Shown here piece by piece: positions 11,465 to 22,581 of a stretch of 64,000 bases of DNA (its first letter is position 1; the number at the start of each line of letters is the position of its first letter). Both the position numbers and the translations under genes were made by a program. The stretch covers positions 62,001 to 126,000 of the forward strand of contig JAANBB010000016.1 in NCBI GenBank assembly GCA_014621425.1, written 5' to 3'. The notes beneath the pieces were generated by a model, which was not told the DNA's origin, searched no databases, and saw nothing but the letters and a program-made list of their open reading frames with translations. This stretch comes from Cylindrodendrum hubeiense. Lineage: Eukaryota > Ascomycota > Sordariomycetes > Hypocreales > Nectriaceae.

Positions 11465-13088
11465 TAGCAAGGATTTCAGATTGGGGCGGCAGGACGTATT
11501 TAATGGGGCAGCACGCAGCTTAAACTAAATAGATATGTTCGCACTGCCCGAATTCACATTCAGCATGGAATCCACACTAGAAATGTGGCCCGATCCGATG
11601 CTTGTTTGGAACAGTCGCAATTCAATAAGGTTCCTAAGATCAAAGCCGCATGATTCAGCGCCATTAAGCACAGATTGACCACCTGTAACCTCGGGATCTG
11701 CAGGTGAATCCCAGTGCGCATCGGGTTTCGAGCGCTATGTAGTCCAAGCGCCATGGCATGGCTAATGCTCTTCGCCGTTTACTTAAAATATTCCGATTCC
11801 GGATCTTTACCCTATACAGAAGTTCGGATCCGAACAATGCCAACAGGGTCATCGTGGTAATAACTCCGTCGACCGAATGGGAGAAGCAGCCCCAGTCCAG
11901 ATATTAGTGGCGTGATGTTCCATCAACCACATCCATTTCGCTCTAGCCCGGGTGGTCCCGATCTACAGGCATTTTTTTGTGGGCTTAATATTGGTCCCGA
12001 TATACAAAAGAAGCATGCAACGCTCAAAGTTCATTTGTATAGGTTCCTGGATGACGAATGGTTTCTCCGATGTGTTGTGATTGCATCTGACGTGGTACTT
12101 TTTCTGGTCTGGACTGCGCCCTGTGTTTACACTTGATTACATGCGGCTAACAAAAATGGCGTTCGAGGGCCAACCGGCGCGTGACAACAATACTGAGAAA
12201 CACACTTGTGCATGGTCACTGCCTACCCTCCTGCGCCTCCTGCGCCTCCCTGCAGCTTGCTGTCGGCACATCAGCATCCAGGTGGGTTAAGTTTACAAAG
12301 GACGGAGATATCATCAATGCGACAGGCGGATTGCATTTATTTCCAACATAGACGTCTGCCGACTGGTGTCAAAGTCCGTAGGACACTTTGATGACACTTT
12401 GATGAGTGTCCCAATACGTCCCCATTGGAAAGTGTGCTGTACCTCTTTAGGCTGACGGAATCCGGGATACCCAGTGTTATCTTTCCTACAGCCGCCTTTT
12501 CTCAACCAGGCACGAAGGCGCGTAACTGGTGCATGCGGGGTTTATCTACTTCAGAACCCAATGCCTTGCCACCTCTTGGACTCAGCCCCAATTCTTGCGC
12601 TGGGCTCCCCACTCCCCGCTCCCATCTCGACACTCATACGAGACGCTTTAACCACCACGCTTTGGCACATAATATTCCTCATCTCCGTGCTATGCAAGTC
12701 ACCTATGAAGCCCTGATGTTCTTAAAATGGATTGGCATGACTACTCCACTTGCCGAACAGCGGACCTGGTCGCTCTCGAAGAATCGCTGTGGACATGCTT
12801 AGCTTGTGGCTCAATCGGCTCAATCAAGCCCATCACCGCGTCAAGCTGAGCACCGAAGGCCTATTCGACCACTGTCATGGCCAGCATCAGTCAATTATTT
12901 TACCGATTCGGACAATGAACATATTTCCGAAACTCTACGCGTAAAGGGACTGATTCGACAACAACACGATGTGGTGTCGGTCAATGGCCGTGGTCCCGAA
13001 AACTCCCTCAGTCTTGCAAATAAGCGAGAAGTGAGTTACCGCTGCAGCCAGTTTGAAGCATACACAGCCTAACCATCTCGAAAAGTCC
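11465..13088. other. gene-poor stretch
   Basis: Several overlapping short frames on both strands without recognisable products. A short duplicated motif (ACACTTTGATGA repeated at about 12384-12406) is the only structure noted. The right end is the promoter of the next HET gene. Confidence 0.45.
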
Positions 13089-15578
13089 ATGCCCTATGTT
13101 CATCCGAGCTTATCGAAACATTCTGATATCCGACTGCTTGAACTGTCACCTGGTCCTAGGCTGAAGGCTCTTCATGGTCGCTTAGTGGTAGCCGAGTGCA
13201 ACCAGTCGCTTCAATATGGCGCTCTATCCTACACTTGGACTGACGCTAGTAACGATGCCACCCTCTGTCGACGAATATTTCTCGATGACGACTGTAGGGC
13301 TTTACCAATCACTCTGAGTTGCGATAGGGCCCTGCGGAGCCTGCGCCAGACGAACACCCCAGTGCGGCTATGGGTTGATTCTATCTGCATCAATCAGTCA
13401 TCTCCTACTGAGAGATCGCACCAGGTTTCATTGATGGATTCTGTTTACTCCAATGCAACATCTGTTCACGTTTACGTTGGAGAGGAAGAGCATGGCGATG
13501 ATACATACGGTGCCAAGGCCATGGCTCAACTGGAACATTTGCATGTCGCGGATGAGTCCTCGTGTCATGAAGGTACTGTGGACACTAAGGCTCTCTACAT
13601 GTTCTTCTCTCGTCCATATTTTTCTCGTTTATGGGTCGTGCAAGAGGTCCTCCTCGCTCGCTCGATCACTCTTCACTGCGGCACAATCTCCATGAAACTA
13701 CCCAAAAACACCATTCCGCGGATTCAGAAGCAAGGCGTCAGAGTTCCACTATGGATCGGTCTGATCGGGAAAAACGGGCTAGACTCCAAGGTGACCTCAA
13801 GCGACTTTGTGGAGCTACTCTCCGCAACCAGTGCTTGTGGCGTGACTGACTTGCGCGACAAAATATTCGGCTTGCTTGGGCTTGTCCGAGACGCCGAAGA
13901 CGAATTTTTGACTGTCGATTATGATTTGATGGTTCGAGAGGTTTACATTGGAGTCGCCGCCTATCTACTCCAAAAACAACGACGTTGCGATATCCTTGAA
14001 CTTATCATCACGCAGACACAATCCGCCATGGATGACAATAAACGGTGGCTGTATGGCATCCCTACTTGGGTTCCTCTGTGGGATTCTTCACAAATCTCAA
14101 TTCCCGCTGCCAAGTTCATTTCCATCCAACGAAATAAACTTACACAAGACTGTCAACGATTCATGCACACAGTGTTTTTAGACGATTCTCTCTTCCGCCT
14201 CATTGACGGGTGGCCTGGCAATACTGACGTGGAAAGTCACAATCCAGCCCATCATGTCAAAGACGTCCATGCTATTACTGGCTCCCTGGTCACTGTTGGC
14301 CAAGAAATCATCGCATTAAGCGATGCAGAGTATGCACTTCGCCTAGCAAAGGACTCCAAAAGTAGGCCTAGCAAGTTCGATGGCGAAGGATCCACCACCG
14401 ATCTCTGGATCTTCGACGGCGGTGCTGCTCTTGCTATTCATGGTCTTGCGTCAGTAATATATGCGGCACAGAATACAGACTCTTGGCGCGATATCACCAT
14501 ACTCAGAATTCAAGGCTGCGAGGCGCTATTCCTCGCAAACAAAGTTACTCGCAGTTCAAAGGTTGCCGCATATGAACTCATCTGTCCATGTGCCGCGGCC
14601 ATCATCTACCAGATGAATGATAGCACATTACAGCAGCATTTTGAATCGGAAAATCTTGGATTCTTGCACCAGTGTTATCCTTTAAAACGTAGAGATGTCA
14701 ATTTCATTTTACGACTGAGATATTCCTCGTTAAGGGAAAAGCTGGCGTTGGCAACACACTCATATGATGACGATGATTTTGTTCAATCTATTGTTGTGGA
14801 TGAGAACAAAGCAGAATCACCTCGTCTTGACCAAGATATGAAAGAACTTGATTTTTCGCATGAACATGATGACTGGGCTCTCGTTCAATCTATTCTTCTG
14901 GAGGATAATAAAACGAAATCACCTCATCAGATTGATCAAGATATGAGGGAAGCTTGCCTTTGGCACGAAAGTGATTCTTTCGCAGAGTATGGGCATCCAC
15001 GATTGGAATTATCGCAAATCTTCGAGTTTTGGGATGAAGCATTCAGTTCTACCGCAGAGACGATAAACGAGATTTTGACCAGATTCCAAAGATGGAAAAT
15101 GGCCCTCAATTATCTGAATCTTTGCGCACAATCCACTGACAACAATCTCGGGGACAACCCGTTCTCATCATTGACTGACCATCGACTTGGGTGGAATCAA
15201 CGTGTCGAAAAGGAATTAGAGATCTGGAAGACGGAATCCAAGCTCCTCGCCGACATATTCAAGCATCTTGCATGTGACAAATTTATAGTCAGAAGTCATG
15301 GGCAAGATATACAAATTACGTCGACGCTCGCAGATGATCTTTATAGCGTAGTACAATCATACCCAGCTGAGTGTAGCGATGAGGATGAGATACTTGGAAG
15401 ACTGAGTTGGACTCCCGTCATTGGGGATGCCGAGTTTTTGCATTTGGAACACTTTGTTGATTCAGTGGCTGAAGAAGCTACCCAGTATGGGCGAGTAAGG
15501 CGGACCATACAAGGAATGAAAATGATCCAGCGGCTATTCCAAACAGAAAGGGCTTTAGAACATGTTATTATCGTGTAG
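13089..15578 (+). CDS. HET-domain protein with internal 34-residue duplication
   Basis: A single exon. I start at ATG 13089 (829 aa) because the family usually begins shortly before the HET core; an in-frame ATG at 13053 would add 12 residues. HET motifs: YGALSYTWTDA (43-53), VRLWVDSICINQ (92-103), QVSLMDSVYSNATSVHVYVG and FSRPYFSRLWVVQEVLLA. A DLRDKIFGLLGL motif follows, as in most HET proteins. The C-terminal half is unassigned and contains a tandem duplication with a 102-nt period (14781-14882 and 14883-14984). The two copies share the pattern VQSI-(V/L)-(V/L)-(D/E)-(E/D)-N-K, S-P and DQDM. Expected role: self/non-self recognition and incompatibility cell death. Probably cytosolic. Confidence 0.88.
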   Translation: MPYVHPSLSKHSDIRLLELSPGPRLKALHGRLVVAECNQSLQYGALSYTWTDASNDATLCRRIFLDDDCRALPITLSCDRALRSLRQTNTPVRLWVDSICINQSSPTERSHQVSLMDSVYSNATSVHVYVGEEEHGDDTYGAKAMAQLEHLHVADESSCHEGTVDTKALYMFFSRPYFSRLWVVQEVLLARSITLHCGTISMKLPKNTIPRIQKQGVRVPLWIGLIGKNGLDSKVTSSDFVELLSATSACGVTDLRDKIFGLLGLVRDAEDEFLTVDYDLMVREVYIGVAAYLLQKQRRCDILELIITQTQSAMDDNKRWLYGIPTWVPLWDSSQISIPAAKFISIQRNKLTQDCQRFMHTVFLDDSLFRLIDGWPGNTDVESHNPAHHVKDVHAITGSLVTVGQEIIALSDAEYALRLAKDSKSRPSKFDGEGSTTDLWIFDGGAALAIHGLASVIYAAQNTDSWRDITILRIQGCEALFLANKVTRSSKVAAYELICPCAAAIIYQMNDSTLQQHFESENLGFLHQCYPLKRRDVNFILRLRYSSLREKLALATHSYDDDDFVQSIVVDENKAESPRLDQDMKELDFSHEHDDWALVQSILLEDNKTKSPHQIDQDMREACLWHESDSFAEYGHPRLELSQIFEFWDEAFSSTAETINEILTRFQRWKMALNYLNLCAQSTDNNLGDNPFSSLTDHRLGWNQRVEKELEIWKTESKLLADIFKHLACDKFIVRSHGQDIQITSTLADDLYSVVQSYPAECSDEDEILGRLSWTPVIGDAEFLHLEHFVDSVAEEATQYGRVRRTIQGMKMIQRLFQTERALEHVIIV
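14781..14984 (+). repeat. in-frame tandem duplication (102-nt period) inside a HET gene
   Basis: GTTCAATCTATT recurs at 14781 and 14883 and is followed in each copy by an aligned block through CAAGATATGA. At protein level both copies carry VQSI, D/E-rich NK, SP and DQDM at the same spacing. The copies have diverged, so the duplication is not recent. Confidence 0.75.
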
Positions 15579-16391
15579 TGAAACCACTTTTAAGTTATTT
15601 ACGTTCTATTTCTGAGACTATTATTTGTCTATAAATGCACATCTGTTGACAGTTATAATATTAAGGGCGACTGCTTGCTATGGGATTCTTCGTATATTTT
15701 GATGTGGGGAGACTCGAAAAGGCCATTGTGTGGATGGGCAAACTTGATGTTGAGATGGGCCAAAATGTACATTTTGTAAAACCAACTCCACAGCACGGGG
15801 CCAGCTTAGTGTTGCGGATTCTTGAGCTTGTAGAGAATCGGGGTGCTAAGTTCACATCCACAGAACAGCCTAGCAGGCAGGTGGCAGTCCGAATGGTAGG
15901 CACATGTGATCATAACCGAAGTAATGTAGTCAAAAAGGAATCGGGAAAGGCTGCACGCGCAGCCGGGAAAGACCCTGAAAAAAAAAGCAGAATTTAAGCT
16001 GGTCTGTGAGAGTCTGAAAGGCAAAATTATGTGGTGGGATCGGGCATGGTCGTGACGACTTTAACGGAGTAAAACGCCAAGATCAAATTCGGTCAACTTT
16101 AAGGCGCCCCGTTAATATAGTTGAATTGGGCGAATAGGCAGAAATACTGCCGGAGATGACCTACCCGCTTCGGATAGTAGAATATTGTAATTTTGGTTCA
16201 AGTAAGGCAAATTCATTTTTCACACAAGATCGTATTTATGTTTTATGAGCGGTACCTCCTTGTGATAGGCCTCTGTGTTCATAAAGCATCACACTCAAAG
16301 GTTTTTCCAAGGGTTTTCCAAAGGTTTATTCATTGTGAGTTTATTCTAACTGCTTTGGTGTGCGATAAAGCAAAACTAGGCAGGAAGCATT
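15579..16391. other. intergenic region
   Basis: Between the 3' ends of the HET and GLEYA genes. A 105-codon plus-strand frame (15680-15997) has no recognisable features. A short CAAAGGTTTTTCCAAGGG-type iteration occurs near 16297-16326. Confidence 0.45.
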
Positions 16392-17798
16392 CTAGGTAAA
16401 TATACTAGAGCTGCAAGCCTGGACAAAGTAGCCGGTGGTGGATGTGACGATCTGGCCGCTGGGGGTCGTAATCCAAATCTGGCTGCGTCCAATACCACCG
16501 CCGTTGGCCCACAGGAAGGTCATAGGGATGGCATCTCCCTTGTTCAAAGTCACAGTGGTAGAGCCACCGACATAGCCACTCTTGACTCGCTTGGCCTGGT
16601 AGGCGGTTGTGGAGTCAGCCCAGGCGTAGGCGCTATCGCCAGTCCAGAGGTAGCCCCAGTTATCAATGTAGTCATTGGAGGACGCAAGAGTGTACGTGCC
16701 AGTCGCCTGGGCGATGAAAAAGCCGTTAAAGACCATGGCCGCTTGAGTGGCAACGAAGCTGTTGCTATCGGAAAGAGTAAGAACCTGGCTGGCGGCGGTG
16801 GCAAAGTTAAGGTCCGGGATGCTTCCACTCGATTTTGAGCTGATGCCTTGGAAGTACGCCGCAGTGAAGCCAGTGACTATGGTGTCGGCGTTGAAGGTGT
16901 GAGTGTACTGGCGATAAGAGAGGTTGTTGGAAACAATGGCCGTTGCCACAGCGTAGACGGTCTGTGTGGTAGTAGTCGTGGTGGTCTGGGTCACAGTAGA
17001 AGTAGCTATCGATGTAGCGACAGTGGTCGTGGTGCTGTATAAAGGCTGTTAGTCAACTTCAACTTGTTGCATCTTGGCAAGGTCTTGCTTACACATCCAC
17101 AATTGGGGTGGAATAGGCGGTATTGGTAACAGTCACAGTCACGGTAGCCAGGGTCGAAGACGACGTGATGGTGGTGGTCGGGGTCGCAATTGACAAGCAC
17201 GAGCAGGCCGCAGACACTTGAGACTTAACCCATGTATTTGGGAGAATAGCTGAAACGATAACGTCGTTTCCGTTGTTGAAAGTGCGCTTTACGACAGCTG
17301 CAGTTGGCGCAATGTAGGCACTGCTGAGGCAGCTAAGGGTGGTTGTCGACGTTGTACTCGTGGAGGTAGCGGTCTCAGTCTATGGTTGTAGATGGTTAGT
17401 AGGGCTCTCTGAGCTGGGGTTACATCTTCACACCTTAGTAGTAGTCTGAGTGGTGGTCTGAGTGATAGTAGTGTGCTCAACATCGGTCTTGACATTGGTC
17501 ACCGGGGCCACGGTCAAAGTAATGGACTTGGTGTTGGTGACGGGAGTGGGGGTGACGTAGACAGTGCTGGTCCTAGGAGTAGATGGTTAGATTTCGCAGC
17601 TTTGATTGCAGGGCATTAATCCACTTACTTTGTCTGTGTCGAGATGGAGAGGTAACTGGAGCAATAGGTGCTTGCAGCGGGAGCGGCCTTCAACTTGTTA
17701 ATGACAATAATATTGAGACTACAGAACATCTTGTCGATGATGACAAGAGCCGAAGCCGCCGCGGGCATGAGCACAATAGTTGCAAGTGAGGAACGCAT
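16392..17798 (-). CDS. GLEYA-domain cell-surface adhesin-like protein
   Basis: Four exons on the minus strand: 17798-17629, 17572-17434, 17379-17093 and 17034-16392, giving 412 aa. The introns (55, 54 and 58 nt) have GTAAGT, GTGTGA and GTAAGC donors. The protein starts with a signal peptide (MRSSLATIVLMPAAASA), then KLKAAPAAS.YCSSYL and Thr-rich segments typical of secreted mannoproteins. It ends in a GLEYA lectin-like domain of ~170 residues: YFQGISS, a VFNGFF.A..TGTYTL strand pair, D.YIDNWGYLWTGDSAYAW and the closing MTFLWANGGGIGRSQIWI. GLEYA domains occur in yeast flocculin-type adhesins and bind glycans. There is no obvious C-terminal GPI signal, so it may be released or held by other wall proteins. 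Confidence 0.85.
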
Positions 17799-19852
17799 TT
17801 TTGCTGGCAGATTTGGAGGATCTGAGAACTGTAGACAGAAGATGAGTTGATTGAGAAAATTCAGTAATGCATCGCGGAGTTGGATATTTGTATTGCTCTA
17901 CAGTGGATGCGTAGTCGCCTGTTGCGCTCTGCATTGGGTGCTCAGCTCCCGATCCCAGTGTTTTGTGGATGCCGAGTAGCCTGCCTCTTCAGCCATTGCA
18001 GAGAGTAGTTCGAAAATAATTCGATAGCTCGGAACCTAATACGGGTTTGCTGTGCTCCGTAACTGTGGAATGGCCTCAACGCCACGGGAAAGACCCACTG
18101 CCAAGATTCGAACGGCAGCTGGATGAGATCTGAAGAAATAGTATTAAAGGCAGACTACTAGCTGAATTCAAGGGTCACGGTGAACAAACCCTCGGATGTG
18201 TTGATAATGAAATAAGAAGGCAAAATGGGTCAATATTGCGGTAAAATGGCAACATCTAAATTGGACACACAACAGCCATTCCAGTCAGGAGCTCGCCTAA
18301 GGCAAAACCTTGGGCCAGATTGGCGAAAGCGGGTAGTGACACCGCTGGGAATGATGTGGAGATAAAACATCTGTCAGATCTGTCTCTAGTCCCAGAACAG
18401 AATCTCAGCTCCAGCTCGTCGTCGTCACCCAGCCATAGTGAAGCCAAACCTCTCAGAACGGTCCAGATGTCCACATCCAGCTCGGGCAGAAATATCCGCA
18501 CCGGCGTCAACGCACTTTTCCCATCGCGGTCCGGCAGCACGGCAGCACGGCCACCATTCCCCAATGGGCTTGTAGGATCTGAGCACCTGGTCAGCGGAAA
18601 AACAAGCAACTGCCGAGCAAAAGCAAAAACTGACTCAATGATCCCTAGAGGCTGGGTGACGCTTGTTATAGTGTCCTGCGGCACGCCGTAAAAACACCAA
18701 TAGTGAGATGGCGATGCGAGCCTAGCGCCGCGTAGCTGTGGGACTGATCGCGGTAGGAAAACAAGCAACGGCCGGACAGAAGTCAAATTGACGCAGCGAT
18801 CCATACAAGATGCTCCATGTCCAGAATCATGGCTGGAGAAATATCCATAGTGAGCCACGGCGCAAGTCCAGAGCTGCTTAGCAGAAACCGGCTGCTTGGG
18901 CGTTGGTAGGCGCTGGTATGCGCGTCCCTCGTGTAAGTCTAGAACCAATCGGCCGCAGGTTGTGTAAGTTGGGCGGGGCTCGCCTATTTTCTCTCTCCTC
19001 CCTACCCTATAGTCCCCGTTGGAAATACCCGGCTCCGACTTTGCGTTCTGCGTAATGGTACCAAACTAGCTCGAGGATGCCTAAAAGAGCATGGGTAGCC
19101 GATGTTATTAATAACAAAGTAATGACGAAAATAAAATATTTAGGCATGACGGGTTAAGCAAGCATTTTTCCACACCGACTACATTCCACAACCAACTGGT
19201 GGTGGTTTTGAGTAACTCCCCCCAAATCCACCACAATTGACTAGCCTCACCAGTATCATATTACTATGTCCCGGCTGTGGAGGACATGATTTCCGGATCC
19301 AGTCTTCTCCGAAGCGGCAAAGTACTAGCCAGCAGCCACCGGCCAATCCCGCTCGGCAGCATTCTTAGTGCTTGTGAGATATTTGTTTTGGAGATGGTGG
19401 CTTGTCGAGTCTCCACTGTCAAGCTTTAATTTTGTAAGGTAATATGTCTTTGGCAGACAAGTCTCAAGTTGAAGAAGTCAGCTGTGAGCAGAGGTAAAAT
19501 GGGCGGCCCGCAAATTGAACAATTTTCTTCGTTTTTTACAGTCGTATGGAATTCTACAGAGCCGCTTTCTAGCTTTCTAGTATCGGACCCTGAGACCGCC
19601 TACTGGGATGCGTTAGATTCGATTTATCATTTGTGCGACCTGGTCTGGCTCTTTCATGAGATTCAACAGCGACGCCCATCTGGCCAACAACGAGGTTGGA
19701 GTTCTGACGTTTTTGCGGGCATCCTAGTCCACTAATCATCGCGCAAGGATGCATGTCCAACTTTGGTGGATCCTAAATAGCGAGTATAATCTATACAATA
19801 ACCTTAAGGGTGCCTACGACAGGCTTATGGAAGCTATGAATATGGCCCGAGG
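17799..19852. other. gene-poor stretch with a degenerate duplication
   Basis: The left end is the promoter of the GLEYA gene. Opposed frames at 18256-18948 (minus, 230 codons) and 18320-18691 (plus) overlap and match nothing known. One may be real but neither is supported. Diverged local repeats are listed separately. Confidence 0.4.
18595..18860. repeat. diverged ~150-160-bp local duplication
   Basis: A GGAAAA-ACAAGCAAC-GCCG block at ~18596 recurs at ~18756, and a CCA(A)TAGTGAG block at ~18697 recurs at ~18845. A third CCATAGTGA match lies near 18432. The copies are heavily diverged. Confidence 0.4.
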
Positions 19853-20806
19853 TCACTTGTTGTGTCTCAACGCCGCCAAAATCAAATCCATGCCTTTGGT
19901 CTCGGCCACACTCAACGGAGTTTCCCCTTGGTGGTTCTTCTGGTTAGCGTCTGCCCCTCGCTCTAACAATAGCTTCACCATCTCCACATTTCCTTCTCTG
20001 ACTGCCCCCATCATTGCTGATTCCACAGGTTTCCCATCATACGTCTCGCCTTCTAACTCCTCCTCGCCCAGATCCTCAACGTCGGCCCCGTTATCTAGTA
20101 GCACCTTGGCCGCTTCCACAATCCCGTATCGCGCAAGCTGTCGCAGAGCGCCCGCACCCTTTATCCTCACGCCCCTGTCGACCAAGAAGCGCAACTTGGC
20201 CTCGAGCTCGTCATCGCTCTGTTCCAAGCCAACGGCTACCCGCAAGACGCGTATACGAGGCCATTCGTGGTTGAGGTCAACACCATGAGCGCGCATGAAA
20301 TCGATATATTCCAAGTTCCCAGCTCGCATCGCCGATAGGATTTGGCTGCCGCTTCGGCGGCCGTGCGCCACAGGGGGCTGGACACGAGCAAGTGCCGCTG
20401 GCTCGCATATCACAAAGACGCGCGCGAGCGGTATGCTGCCTCGTTGTGCGGCATGAATCAGGCATGCCCACGGAATCTTTACCGGCGTGTGCGAATTTGA
20501 GAGGGCTTCCGCCTCGCCAACATTGTGAGGCGCATACAGCGCATCCCACAGGAACTTGAAGATTTGTGGTGACTGGGCTCGTGCGGCGGCCATCAAAAGA
20601 TGGGCGGGCTGAGAGACGTCGGATTGAAGTGCGGGGAGAGCTGTGTAGGCCTCCTGTATCTCCGTTGAGAGCTGCGGGAGCGTATTGGAAATGAAATTGG
20701 AGAGTCCATCGATATCCAGGGCGTCAATGAGCTGGAGGAGGTCATTTTGCGGATATGGACGGTCTGCTGGCCAATAGACGGCATCTTTAGATTTGGTGGG
20801 CGACAT
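19853..20806 (-). CDS. ankyrin-repeat protein
   Basis: A single exon of 317 codons. The C-terminal ~110 residues contain clear ankyrin repeats (VESAMMGAVREGNVEMVKLLLERGADAN, then HQGETPLSVA, and a preceding AAKVLLDNGADVE). The N-terminal two thirds hold weaker repeats (LIHAAQRGSIPLARVFV, SAMRAGNLEYIDFMRAHGVDLN). No effector domain, signal peptide or membrane segment is seen, so it is probably a cytosolic interaction scaffold. Stand-alone ankyrin proteins of this size are common in Pezizomycotina and mostly uncharacterised. An acidic EELEGETYDGK loop interrupts the penultimate repeat. Confidence 0.82.
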   Translation of the reverse strand: MSPTKSKDAVYWPADRPYPQNDLLQLIDALDIDGLSNFISNTLPQLSTEIQEAYTALPALQSDVSQPAHLLMAAARAQSPQIFKFLWDALYAPHNVGEAEALSNSHTPVKIPWACLIHAAQRGSIPLARVFVICEPAALARVQPPVAHGRRSGSQILSAMRAGNLEYIDFMRAHGVDLNHEWPRIRVLRVAVGLEQSDDELEAKLRFLVDRGVRIKGAGALRQLARYGIVEAAKVLLDNGADVEDLGEEELEGETYDGKPVESAMMGAVREGNVEMVKLLLERGADANQKNHQGETPLSVAETKGMDLILAALRHNK

Positions 20807-22581
20807 GTTGGATGCTGATGTGCCGTCACAATTCTCTCAGCTCTGTTGCAATACGGAAAGACCAAGTCTACGCTTATTCAGCTGACAGGCCCCGCCTGCG
20901 CCGTTATAAGTTGTGATACGAGGGTGGTGATACGAAACTGGTGATGCACGTCGGACGCAGGAGGAAATCATCAGACAGCGATTGCCTCTGCTATGTAGAA
21001 TGCACGCCTCAATGAAACAAGTCATTCCAGCATAGCCCGATAATAATTGTGTATGTGGTACCTGCGGAACCCACTTAGGCCAATGACAAGCGCTGATACT
21101 GGGTGGATGGGAAGCTCGCTACCCTAGTTCTCTGTGGCAATGTGCGAAGCATAGAGTATCTTTCTCGTACATAAATCCGCCCCTTCTACTGTGAATGAAG
21201 CCTTCCAATGCACATGAATCCTTCCTCGTAGGCGGAAGTTGCCACTCGCTCGGATGTCCTGTTGAAGGAGATATGCCAATCTATGACGTGGTAGCACCAG
21301 CACTCGCGTGATAAAATTAAATCTGCAGCCTAGGATAAATAAATGGACCTATACAACCGTACGTTTTCTTTTCCTTGAAGAAGTAGCAGAAAGCGACCTG
21401 AAGGTCACGACATGGCTTGCATATGAGCAACAATACACCTAAGGCAACGAATGATACTGGATTCAACCCTGGCAGTGCGGTGCAGGGGCGCAGGAGGCGG
21501 AGACTTGCCAGGGCTGCAGCTTTGTTGACGCGCCAGCACCAAATAAAGGATCGAGTCTTATGAATCCCATGTTACGAACCAACGGCAGGGCTGAAAGAGG
21601 ACGGCAATGGCGATCCGCGGAGGTGAAATGCAGTGAGGGTTAATTACACCGGAGAATAGGGCTGCTGTTGCTGGTTCGTCGGAGGTGGAGCTGAAAATCA
21701 GGGCTGAAACGCGGCATCTAATTACGGGGTAATGTTGGCGGCTAAGCCCCGACTTTGCCGAGTTAGCAGCGAAGTTGTATTCGTGACTTTGAAGCTGTGT
21801 AGGCATGGTTCGGTTTCTGCTATACAATATTAGACTTGGATAATGAGTTGCGAAGTCATGTCCAAGCCAGAAAACAGAGGCGAAGACAGATCACATAACC
21901 GCAGTAATCGAAGTAGTTTTAATGAGAACCCTGACGTGAGGGTTCTGCTCCATACCATGATTCAGTGACGCGTGGAACTTCCCACAATAATAATTTTGTT
22001 TGTGGACTGACGCGGCCCTTGGGGATGGAGCCTTGGTTCTGTAAATGGCAACAAGATTCACCTCCCCCGCTCCCATCCATCACCATTTCAGACGGTGGCG
22101 CATGCAGCGTGAGCCAGGGTGCTGTGATACGGATAACGCGGAGGCTGTAACCCCTGGATTGGACAGTACCTGTGACGATTTGGCCAGGAATCTGCTCCAC
22201 TCCACGTCGTAGTGTAGTAGTAAGGATGAATTCTTGGAATCCTTCCAGTCCCACGGGCCATTCATTACGTACCACACGGGCCTCCTATCACGCCTGGCAG
22301 GGAATCCAATCCACTGCAATCGCATTCAGGATGAGGCATCAGCCTTACCCCTGGGAACCATGCTATTTCCCCCGGGATGCTGGCGTGAGCAGGGTTAAAC
22401 ATGGGAGAAACGTCCAGCCTTCAATTTGGGTTGACAAGTACCTATGTCTCTCTTCCTATAGATAAAGGTGTCGCTGAAATGCACAGCTGGTAGAATTATC
22501 CAGTGCGGAACACCTTCATTCTTGCGGATTCTTCCAGTCCTTCCTTTTCCGGTTCGTGATTACTTTCGCCTGTTCACAACC
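20807..22581. other. gene-poor stretch
   Basis: Only short frames without recognisable domains. The right end carries a CT-rich leader before the ATG at 22582. Confidence 0.45.

Noticed and set aside
15680..15997. 105-codon plus-strand open frame after the HET gene
   Set aside because: No signal peptide, domain or splice evidence; an opposite-strand frame of similar length overlaps it.
18050..18125. TTCGAA-containing stretch resembling a tRNA B box (minus strand)
   Set aside because: No matching A box or cloverleaf arms at the expected spacing.
18256..18948. 230-codon minus-strand open frame
   Set aside because: No recognisable domain, start context or conservation signal, overlaps an equally open plus-strand frame and a local duplication. 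Probably chance.
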